DNA of 37,604 nt from Lachnospiraceae bacterium (GTDB lineage Bacteria; Bacillota; Clostridia; Lachnospirales; Lachnospiraceae), in NCBI GenBank assembly GCA_015056725.1, contig SVFS01000020.1, forward strand, positions 1 to 37,604, in the 5' to 3' direction. Under the pieces are notes generated by a model, which was not told where the DNA came from, ran no database searches, and worked only from the letters and a program-made list of their open reading frames with translations. Made by a program: the position numbers and the translations under genes. Each line of letters opens with the position of its first letter. Position 1 is the first letter of the stretch. Below are positions 1 through 6,500 of the stretch, piece after piece.

Positions 1-161
1 TTCCGCCTTCACTTCCGTTTCCGCCTTCGCTTCCGTTTCCGCCTTCGCTTCCGTTTCCGCCTTCACTTCCGTTTCCGCCTTCACTTCCGTTTCCACCTTC
101 ACTTCCGTTTCCGCCTTCGCTTCCATTTCCGCCTTCACTTCCGTTTCCACCTTCGCTTCCG
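1..161 (-). repeat. 18-bp tandem repeat encoding GGNGSE
   Basis: About nine head-to-tail copies of an 18-bp unit (coding strand GGCGGAAACGGAAGCGAA) occupy the left edge and continue past it. The differences between visible copies are all C/T changes in third codon positions (GGC/GGT, AAC/AAT, AGC/AGT), so every copy encodes the same hexapeptide. The unit is a multiple of three, so copy-number change would alter length but not frame. Each unit carries an Asn-Gly-Ser triplet. Confidence 0.9.
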
Positions 162-1396
162 CCTTCTTCCGTCATCAAATAATACGTACGTGTCACAAGC
201 TTTGCTATAGTGCTCGGATCCGGAATTGTACTCTTATCAATCTTATCATAAGATACTGCTGCTTTTTTGGTTGTAGATGCAATAAACGGAACTGTATCAT
301 TCAGCTTTGATTCCATTACAGTTTCTTCAATCGCTGTATCTTCAATTGCTGCATTTACCTGAGATTCATCTTTGATTTCTTCGGCAATCTCAACCTTCTT
401 ATACTCAATGGTTGCCTTTACTTCTGTCGTCTGTGTAGAAGTGTCAATCGCGAATCTTTCATACTCTTCCCCTTCTAAAGGAAGCATTTTTACCTGATAA
501 TCACCGCCAGCAATTCCCTCTTTGTAGATAATTCCGTCCTTGTCTTCATCCACCCAGTTCTCTGATTTTCCTGAAGAATCGGTTACTTCTACTTCAAACG
601 GAACGTTGGCAATCAATTTTTCCGTTTCTGAATTTACAAATTTGATTTTTAAGTCTTTCACGATGGAAGTCATCTTCATGACAACACTTGCGCTTCCGGA
701 ACTCATTTCTTCAGATTCCACGCCTGCTGTCTCTTCCATCAACAATGCTTTATTTGCTGCCGCCGTACTTACCGCAAGAAGACCACTTTCTCCAATGATG
801 CTTACGTCCTGTAAATTTCCACCCACCTCAGCAAATGCATCAATCGCCTTTGTTTCCGAACGTGACGCTGAAAGCACAATTGCCGTAACAATACCAAATG
901 CTACTACTGCTACACCTGTCAATGCAATAATCTTATCCATCATGGACATATCGCGAATCATCGCAAGAACTGCACCTAATCCTTTTTCCGGAGCGCGGCT
1001 TTTTAATTTAGCGCGACGTTCTTCAAAAGCCTTTTGGTCATACTCTTCTTCGTCATAATCGTCGTCATCATACTCTTCGAATTCCATTTCATCCTCTTCA
1101 TATTCAGACGCTTCTTCATATGCTTCTTCTTCTGAAATGTCTTCATATTCTTCCGCATAAATTATGTCTTCTTCGTAGACTTCTATATCTTCTTCCACGA
1201 AATCACAATCTGCCTCGTCGATGATATCCTCTTCGTAATACTCCTCTTCTTCATAGTATTCTTCTTCAAGATACTCTTCCTCTTCGTAGTATTCTTCAGC
1301 CATATCTAAATCATCATCCAAGCCCAGAAAATCCAATTTGTTTTTTGTATTTTTCTTAGTTTCTGAATTACCTTTTTTCTTTTCAAATAAACTCAT
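1..1396 (-). CDS. Acidic single-pass membrane protein with extracellular Gly-Asn-Gly-Ser-Glu repeats (3' end outside window)
   Basis: The ATG at 1396 is preceded by AGGTGATT, and the frame stays open to the window edge, giving 465 codons so far. Residues 1-25 are Lys-rich. Residues about 27-125 are extremely acidic (Glu, Asp and Tyr) and probably disordered. A basic stretch (about 126-150) precedes one membrane segment (about 154-174), so the acidic tail should lie in the cytoplasm. Outside, residues about 235-300 (VPFEVEVTDSSG, then GGDYQVKMLPLEGE) resemble an SpaA/prealbumin-like surface domain; this is a weak call. An Ala/Glu/Lys/Thr-rich linker leads to TYYLMTEEGG and then tandem GGNGSE units. 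It has its own promoter at 1433-1461. I do not recognise the family. A surface or cell-wall-associated protein is the likely role, and the missing C-terminus may hold the informative domain. Confidence 0.8.
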   Translation of the reverse strand, partial: MSLFEKKKGNSETKKNTKNKLDFLGLDDDLDMAEEYYEEEEYLEEEYYEEEEYYEEDIIDEADCDFVEEDIEVYEEDIIYAEEYEDISEEEAYEEASEYEEDEMEFEEYDDDDYDEEEYDQKAFEERRAKLKSRAPEKGLGAVLAMIRDMSMMDKIIALTGVAVVAFGIVTAIVLSASRSETKAIDAFAEVGGNLQDVSIIGESGLLAVSTAAANKALLMEETAGVESEEMSSGSASVVMKMTSIVKDLKIKFVNSETEKLIANVPFEVEVTDSSGKSENWVDEDKDGIIYKEGIAGGDYQVKMLPLEGEEYERFAIDTSTQTTEVKATIEYKKVEIAEEIKDESQVNAAIEDTAIEETVMESKLNDTVPFIASTTKKAAVSYDKIDKSTIPDPSTIAKLVTRTYYLMTEEGGSEGGNGSEGGNGSEGGNGSEGGNGSEGGNGSEGGNGSEGGNGSEGGNGSEGG

Positions 1397-1432
1397 GTTT
1401 CTAATCACCTTTTTTTAAACATTGTCCATAGT

Positions 1433-1461
1433 ATTTTACCATTTTTCCATGCCAGTGACAA
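1433..1461 (-). promoter_or_regulatory. Promoter of the acidic repeat-protein gene
   Basis: On the minus strand, TTGTCA (1456-1461) and TAAAAT (1433-1438) are separated by 17 bp. The -10 box lies 36 bp upstream of the ATG at 1396, which has its own ribosome binding site. It fits a housekeeping sigma-A promoter. Confidence 0.65.
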
Positions 1462-1487
1462 GTATAGACGTCTCCAAAATACCTTCC

Positions 1488-1520
1488 ACAAAAATAATGG
1501 CAGTACAAAATACTGCCATT
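1488..1520 (-). terminator. Rho-independent terminator after the Gpi18-like gene
   Basis: A perfect 10-bp stem (AATGGCAGTA at 1496-1505, TACTGCCATT at 1511-1520) with a 5-nt loop is followed on the minus strand by ATTTTTG. It lies about 40 bp past the stop of the gene at 1558-2739 and separates it from the next promoter. Confidence 0.85.
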
Positions 1521-1557
1521 ACTCTCTACCCCGAAACAATTATTACAAAACATCTGT

Positions 1558-2739
1558 CTATTCTGAATCAGACACCTCTTCCTTTTCGCTTATCAGTTCC
1601 TTGTTTAGCACCAAAACATATATCACATACACAAACAAATTCAGCCAACTAAGTTTTATATAATCCACATCAGAACAAAACAGATATGCTGAATAAGTAC
1701 AAGTACTCACTGCAATCAACGAAGTTGCCAGCGGTATTGTTTTAGGAAGGATTACCGCAATCATAATCGCACAAATCTCATACGCATATCCATATCTTTC
1801 ATGCATAGATGGCAAAAAGAAGACGCAACTATATGTAAGAAGGAATGTCATGAGCAATAAATTCCTATTTGTCGGCATATATTTATTTCTAATCCATCCT
1901 CCCATCAGAAGTGCCAACACGCAAACCGTTATCACAATCGCTACTGCACCCATACATTCATACTGTGCTTCATTATTTTCCGAAAACATTAATAACCATA
2001 CTGATGGATATTCATTTGACATTAGCGGATAAGATGACGTTTGCTTTGCATAAATTGAGAATGTCTCCAAAGGACTTCTTCCCCAAAATGCTAATGGCAA
2101 AGCTGTCACAACCATCATCAACGGAATAATCAAAAAGCGGATAATAGAAAACCGCCGTTTTATAAAATAATAAAATAAAAATATTGGTAAAACAAAAAAT
2201 GCATGTAACTTAAAGGAAAAGCTTATTCCCAAGAAAACCAATGCCCAATTATACTTTTCTTTATCCAGACAATATATTCCAAGCAATGCAAATGCTGTAT
2301 ATACCGCATCGCACTGTGCCCACGCCGCTGAATTAATAAAAACTGTGGGGCACAATAAAATAAGACTATATACCGCAACACTTCGCCAACATTTGTCGTC
2401 GGTATCTATCCTATAAACGATAACCGCCGCTGTAATTGCTATAACATAGTCAAAAAAGCAGGAAAATATTTTGTATGCAAACAAATTCGGAATACCCGGA
2501 AATCTTGTCATCAGCCATATTACAAACTGATAAAGCATTCCATAATCTCCAACCTGTGTGTATAGACCATTTTCTGCAATTGCGTTATACCATGGCATTA
2601 AACACATGTGTGCATCGCCACTTACTATCGTACGCAAATAAAATCTTATATAAAACCCTATCAGCGAGACTACAACAAAAACAATTTGTGGCAAATAATT
2701 CTCTACTTTATCCAATATCTTTCGTTCTAATGAATTCAT
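1558..2739 (-). CDS. Gpi18-like integral-membrane mannosyltransferase-type glycosyltransferase (GT-C fold)
   Basis: A 393-residue polytopic protein with about ten hydrophobic segments. After the first membrane segment (about 18-36) comes an outward loop with Ser-Gly-Asp (40-42) and a nearby Trp (50). This is the acidic catalytic-loop signature expected of Gpi18-like (COG5542) and related GT-C enzymes, which take sugar from a polyprenyl-phosphate donor on the outer face. Length fits the family. The start at 2739 has GAGGAG about 14 nt upstream, a rather long spacing, but no better in-frame start exists. It is a single-gene unit with a strong promoter (2795-2823) and its own terminator (1488-1520). 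Donor and acceptor are unknown; mannose is only the family default. Confidence 0.75.
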   Translation of the reverse strand: MNSLERKILDKVENYLPQIVFVVVSLIGFYIRFYLRTIVSGDAHMCLMPWYNAIAENGLYTQVGDYGMLYQFVIWLMTRFPGIPNLFAYKIFSCFFDYVIAITAAVIVYRIDTDDKCWRSVAVYSLILLCPTVFINSAAWAQCDAVYTAFALLGIYCLDKEKYNWALVFLGISFSFKLHAFFVLPIFLFYYFIKRRFSIIRFLIIPLMMVVTALPLAFWGRSPLETFSIYAKQTSSYPLMSNEYPSVWLLMFSENNEAQYECMGAVAIVITVCVLALLMGGWIRNKYMPTNRNLLLMTFLLTYSCVFFLPSMHERYGYAYEICAIMIAVILPKTIPLATSLIAVSTCTYSAYLFCSDVDYIKLSWLNLFVYVIYVLVLNKELISEKEEVSDSE

Positions 2740-2794
2740 AAGTAAATTTATTTCTCCTCGAATATATACTCAAACATATTATAATACCCTATTC

Positions 2795-2823
2795 ATTATA
2801 ATCTTGGCATCTTTTTTCGTCAA
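2795..2823 (-). promoter_or_regulatory. Strong sigma-A-type promoter of the Gpi18-like gene
   Basis: On the minus strand, TTGACG (2818-2823), a 17-bp spacer and a perfect TATAAT (2795-2800). This predicts a leader of roughly 50 nt before the ATG at 2739. Confidence 0.8.
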
Positions 2824-2860
2824 TCGTTATAGTACGTTCCTTTTTGTCGATGAAAACTGT

Positions 2861-2889
2861 TTGACGATGTCAGATTATCGTAATAAAAA
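2861..2889 (+). promoter_or_regulatory. Possible promoter of the zinc-ribbon gene
   Basis: TTGACG (2861-2866), a 17-bp spacer and TAAAAA (2884-2889), about 33 bp before the ATG at 2923. The -10 box matches consensus at four of six positions. The 183-bp divergent gap 2740-2922 otherwise shows only the opposing promoter and AT-rich DNA. Confidence 0.45.
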
Positions 2890-2922
2890 TAAAGTAAATT
2901 ACAAAAAAGGGGAATAACTGCT

Positions 2923-3183
2923 ATGATGTACATACACTATTGTAAAGCCTGCAAAAAAATTCACATTTTAAACGGTCACAAAACAAATTGTCCGCGCTGT
3001 GACAAAGCTCTTTCCGAGCTCAGACTCTCCTATTTGGAATATATCCAGATGTCGAAAGAAGAACGTAGCACCTTTGAACAAAATCTTAACGATCCTGTTA
3101 AGCTTGCAAAAATTGCAACTACATACCGCCTATATAAATACAGCAAATGGTATAAAGAACTCATTTTGCAGACATCTCATTAA
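2923..3183 (+). CDS. Small zinc-ribbon protein of unknown function
   Basis: An 86-residue protein with two CxxC pairs (Cys7/Cys10 and Cys23/Cys26), the spacing of a zinc ribbon that would bind one structural zinc. The rest (about 30-86) is polar and helical with no membrane segment, and ends in a Lys/Tyr-rich stretch (about 66-80). AAAAGGGG lies upstream of tandem ATG codons; the first is used here, and the second would remove one residue. No terminator is visible before the SGNH-like gene 88 bp downstream, so partial co-transcription is possible. I do not recognise a named family; a small nucleic-acid- or protein-binding factor would fit, but this is inference. Confidence 0.7.
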   Translation: MMYIHYCKACKKIHILNGHKTNCPRCDKALSELRLSYLEYIQMSKEERSTFEQNLNDPVKLAKIATTYRLYKYSKWYKELILQTSH

Positions 3184-3225
3184 TTTTTTCTAAAGACAAA
3201 ACGAGTATTATGGACTTATTTCTCA

Positions 3226-3258
3226 TATAATAGTAAAATAAAGGAGCATTTTACTATT
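3226..3258 (+). promoter_or_regulatory. TATAAT box overlapped by a perfect 11-bp inverted repeat (operator-like)
   Basis: A perfect TATAAT lies at 3226-3231; no good -35 is seen 17 bp upstream. An inverted repeat, AATAGTAAAAT (3229-3239) and ATTTTACTATT (3248-3258), overlaps it. The 8-nt centre contains AAAGGAG. The true ribosome binding site GGAGGAG follows at 3261-3267, before the ATG at 3272. A repressor operator is the simplest reading, because transcription from this -10 would begin inside the repeat, so the full hairpin would not form in that RNA. Confidence 0.5.
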
Positions 3259-3271
3259 ATGGAGGAGCTGA

Positions 3272-4432
3272 ATGAAAAAAGATAACATTGATTGGATTGA
3301 TTTAGATATCCAAGATGATGATGCAAATACATCCGCTATGAGGGATGATAAACCATACGAAAAAGAAGATTTTTACGAAGATTTTATGGAGAATGAAGAC
3401 GAGGACACGGAAGAGGACGAGGATACTTCCTATGCTCTTCCCGGCAAAAAAGGCGGCTTCAATTTCCATCTGATTGCGATTGGTCTGATTGCTGTCATTT
3501 TACTTGTTATTATCGTTAAACTGGTTATGTGGAATATCGGCGAAAAAGATGATGACACAATCGATAATTCAGAGCACTTCAATACCGAAGCCATGGACAA
3601 TATTGTCCCTCTGGATGCATCCGACATCAGTGAAACAACTGTTGACGACGATTTAAACATTTTGTTTCTCGGAAACGGACAGCTTGCAAGAAACAAAGCT
3701 TCCGAAGACAACCTCGCCAACATTATCAAACGCAAAACCGGTGCAAATAAAATTTACAACTGTGCTATTGATGGTTCGTATATGTCCATGATAAATGAAA
3801 CCTATAAAGGCAGCTTCATTTATGATGCATTTAGTTTCTATATGCTGACAACCACTTTTACTGTGGATAATCAAAAAATTCTCAAATGGGCACGCAGGGA
3901 TCTGACAGAACGTCAGGGAGGTGTTCCTGCTGATGTAGAAGAAGCGTTAGCCACTCTTTCCTCTGTCGATTTTGATGAATTAGATACCATCTGTATTTAT
4001 TATGACTCCAGCGATTACCAAAAACAGCAATTACCGTTTGACGATGCAAACAGTTCAAATGTAAATACTTATGCAGGCGCATTAGAAGCCGGTCTTTTAC
4101 TCATCAAAGAGACCTATCCTCACGTTCGAATCATCGTAATGTCCCCAACATTCTGTTATTATGTTGATGACAACGGTGATTACTATTCTGCATATGACGA
4201 GTCCATGGTAGACTGGCCAATGTATGTTTACGTTATTCACGAACAGGATACCTGCTACTTAAATAATGTTACATTCGTAGACAATTTTTACGGTAGCATT
4301 TATGGAGAAATTGCAGATAAGTACCTGATTGATAACGTCAATCTGAATCGTGACGGAAACGAACTTCTGGCTGACCGTTTTATTTATGCACTGAATCGGT
4401 TCAATGAATATGATTTTTCTGCATATGAATAA
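3272..4432 (+). CDS. Membrane-anchored SGNH-like protein, predicted catalytically inactive
   Basis: A 386-residue protein with an acidic cytoplasmic tail (1-58), one membrane segment (about 65-87) and an outer SGNH/GDSL-type domain (about 125-380). Homology to the other two SGNH proteins of this window is clear around residues 264-295 (NTYAGALEAG, then YPHVRIIVMSPTF). The catalytic blocks are changed. Gly-Asp-Ser is Gly134-Asn135-Gly136, so the nucleophile is lost. The block III Gly-x-Asn-Asp is Asp-Ser-Ser-Asp (245-248). The block V Asp-x-x-His is Asp354-x-x-Asn357. The frame is intact, so this reads as a pseudoenzyme and not a decayed gene. A carbohydrate-binding, scaffold or regulatory role is inferred. 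The start has GGAGGAG at 3261-3267. Confidence 0.8.
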   Translation: MKKDNIDWIDLDIQDDDANTSAMRDDKPYEKEDFYEDFMENEDEDTEEDEDTSYALPGKKGGFNFHLIAIGLIAVILLVIIVKLVMWNIGEKDDDTIDNSEHFNTEAMDNIVPLDASDISETTVDDDLNILFLGNGQLARNKASEDNLANIIKRKTGANKIYNCAIDGSYMSMINETYKGSFIYDAFSFYMLTTTFTVDNQKILKWARRDLTERQGGVPADVEEALATLSSVDFDELDTICIYYDSSDYQKQQLPFDDANSSNVNTYAGALEAGLLLIKETYPHVRIIVMSPTFCYYVDDNGDYYSAYDESMVDWPMYVYVIHEQDTCYLNNVTFVDNFYGSIYGEIADKYLIDNVNLNRDGNELLADRFIYALNRFNEYDFSAYE

Positions 4433-4437
4433 TACTT

Positions 4438-4480
4438 AAAAAAAAAGAAGATGCAAGTCAAAACAGACCTGCATCTTCTT
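4438..4480. terminator. Bidirectional terminator between convergent genes
   Basis: A 15-bp stem with one mismatch (4445-4459 with 4466-4480) and a 6-nt loop. On the minus strand it is followed by a run of eight or nine U (4438-4446), giving a strong terminator for the operon that ends at 4458. On the plus strand the U run is short (TTTT). The stop codon of the minus-strand gene (4458-4460) lies inside the hairpin. Confidence 0.85.
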
Positions 4481-5225
4481 TTAAATATATTTCATATCCA
4501 TTCACGGTTCTTTGATAGATATATCCCTCCAAGCTTCCTTCTCGCTCTCTTTCTTCATGCATTATAATATAATGACATCCTTGTTCTGCTGCCAGCTTGG
4601 CAATCAAATTACAATCCGCAATCATGGATTCCATTGCATCATAAAGCGGATTATTTTCTTTCCACGTTTCCACCACAACATCGCGCCCATACGGCATACA
4701 AATATTAGCTGTATACTGTCTTACATACGGAAGCATTTCCGACGGCACTACGGCTCGCACTTCTCGCCCTTCAATAATAATAGTATCACATACATTCATT
4801 ACTATCTGTGGCACATGAAATCGATTTTCTGCTTTTGAAAAATATGGATTATCGTATGTGTAATCTCCGGTCAGTATAATCAGAATACCACCCAATACAC
4901 AACAACTTATTTTCCACTTCAAATTTGGCAAACTCCACAATACTTTTATAAAAGCGTAAGCAATTACAATGGTCATCGGAAGCAACCACAAAATCCTATA
5001 ATACACTTCCTGCCCCATCGTATTAAAAATAAAAACTGCAAACGGCGGCAAAATGAACAAAAACATAATCATTACTGTGGAATACAGTAATACGATACGT
5101 TTCATTTTATCTTTTTCTTTTATAAATAAATATATCGCAGAAATAATATACAAAATAATCGCCAGGCCATTTCCCGCATAATCTCGCATAATCTGCAGTA
5201 TTTGCATTAATGTTTCTTTTTCCAT
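4458..5225 (-). CDS. C-terminal part of an interrupted DUF6077-like membrane protein
   Basis: A 255-residue reading frame with about four membrane segments (within 15-130) and a soluble C-terminal region. That region contains features I associate with the end of DUF6077-like proteins (YYRILWLLP, then AENRFHVP, then VRQYTANICMPYGR). It is in the same frame as the gene just upstream (5244-6464). Only one TAA (5244-5246) and six further codons separate the two frames, and joined they make about 668 residues, the expected full length. The ATG at 5225 has only a weak AAGG about 11 nt upstream. Either the gene was broken by a nonsense mutation, or the halves are translated separately or by readthrough. 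The family is uncharacterised but has GT-C-like topology. Confidence 0.65.
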   Translation of the reverse strand: MEKETLMQILQIMRDYAGNGLAIILYIISAIYLFIKEKDKMKRIVLLYSTVMIMFLFILPPFAVFIFNTMGQEVYYRILWLLPMTIVIAYAFIKVLWSLPNLKWKISCCVLGGILIILTGDYTYDNPYFSKAENRFHVPQIVMNVCDTIIIEGREVRAVVPSEMLPYVRQYTANICMPYGRDVVVETWKENNPLYDAMESMIADCNLIAKLAAEQGCHYIIMHEEREREGSLEGYIYQRTVNGYEIYLKEDAGLF

Positions 5226-5243
5226 GTTACGAACTACCTTATA

Positions 5244-6464
5244 TTAAAAAATATAATCTCCTACGAAATATACAATTGCGTAAGCTACACTTGGCATAAA
5301 TGCCACCATATACTGAAGAATCAGTTTCCAGCTATGATACCGTGCATAGAGCCAGAGAAATACGGTTGCTGCCAGGAACATAATCAAAAATCCTGACATT
5401 GTACTGCACAAGCTTGCTGCAAACGACAACATAAATAATTTGAAAATACATGAAAATGAGCCATATCCTTTTTTCTTATCTGCATCTTTCACAAGCAATA
5501 TCAACAGATAAACCAAAAAAGGAATAATAATATTTCCAAGCGCTGCTTTCCCCTGTCTGGTTCTTGTCAGTAAAAAGGTCGATGCCGGATAAATAGAATA
5601 ATTACCAAATATCTGCAATAGTGCTACGAAGTTCATAAAAACGGAAATATAATGCTTTCGCTCAGAAAGTAATTCTTTTCCAATATAATAATAGATAATA
5701 TACGTAAGCGGTATCAATACAAGCGGTATCCATGTGTGTGCCGCTACTGCCGTATTAACGCCCATTTTATCCGCTATAAATGCCACCCACATCGGAAACG
5801 GTGCCAAGCCATGTCTGATATCAAAATCTGTCGGTGCCCCTGTATACGGACTTATCTCATACATTCCTCCTCCTAAATTCGCCGCTGTCGAAATAGGAAT
5901 ATAATAAGCATCATCACCATCTGCATACGCAAGAGTATATGATTTATAAAGCTGGAACAGCAAAAGTAAAAAAAAGATTCCCCAACTGATTGCTAAAATA
6001 ATTATTCTTTTCTTATCCCAGACTTTCTGTTTAAGCCACTCACGTTTTTCCTGTAGATATTCTCTCCATTTCCATTCCACTGTAACTCTGAAAAATCCAA
6101 ACATTCCACATACTGTAAGAATGATGCATACAGACGAAAACAGTATCGACACAGAACTCAAATGATGTCCCATAATAATGCAAGGTACTGTAAAAATCTG
6201 AAAAAGTGCCCACATCATAATATAGCCAACCATCAGATTATATCCCGGAAGCACCATATACGGAATAGCACCCTCGCGTTCCAATTGACGTTTTCTCTGA
6301 ACAAACGGATTTTTCGCAATCTTCCATCGTCTTATCATGCCTTCATCAATTGCATTAACCTCTTCTTCTGTTATCGATAAGACACGACATGCTTCCACAA
6401 ACAATCCGATTCCGTGTGGGATAAATATTAACCATATAAACATTTGGATTAGTTTTACAATCAT
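5244..6464 (-). CDS. N-terminal part of an interrupted DUF6077-like polytopic membrane protein
   Basis: A 406-residue polytopic protein with about eight hydrophobic segments. An outer loop holds Asp182-Gly-Asp184-Asp185 followed by AYYIPISTA, then ISPYTG, and later LLTRTRQGKAALGN. This order is typical, as I know it, of DUF6077-like proteins, which have an acidic loop resembling GT-C transferases. It ends right after PSVAYAIVYFVGDYIF at a TAA, where a full-length member should continue; the missing portion is encoded in frame immediately downstream (4458-5225). The ATG at 6464 has AGGAA about 10 nt upstream. It lies in the long operon after the GT39-like gene. A role in glycan assembly is inferred from fold and context only. 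Confidence 0.7.
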   Translation of the reverse strand: MIVKLIQMFIWLIFIPHGIGLFVEACRVLSITEEEVNAIDEGMIRRWKIAKNPFVQRKRQLEREGAIPYMVLPGYNLMVGYIMMWALFQIFTVPCIIMGHHLSSVSILFSSVCIILTVCGMFGFFRVTVEWKWREYLQEKREWLKQKVWDKKRIIILAISWGIFFLLLLFQLYKSYTLAYADGDDAYYIPISTAANLGGGMYEISPYTGAPTDFDIRHGLAPFPMWVAFIADKMGVNTAVAAHTWIPLVLIPLTYIIYYYIGKELLSERKHYISVFMNFVALLQIFGNYSIYPASTFLLTRTRQGKAALGNIIIPFLVYLLILLVKDADKKKGYGSFSCIFKLFMLSFAASLCSTMSGFLIMFLAATVFLWLYARYHSWKLILQYMVAFMPSVAYAIVYFVGDYIF

Positions 6465-6500
6465 TTTTGTGAGTTCCTAACCTTCCATCATGTAATCCTT

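Noticed and set aside
1-161. Possible CRISPR-like array
   Set aside because: The 18-bp units are contiguous with no spacers, and they lie in the open frame of a membrane protein.
540-1058. 172-codon plus-strand frame opposite the acidic repeat-protein gene
   Set aside because: It is antisense to a well-supported gene with promoter and ribosome binding site; its Ser/Thr/Ile-rich make-up is the complement of the acidic and membrane codons.
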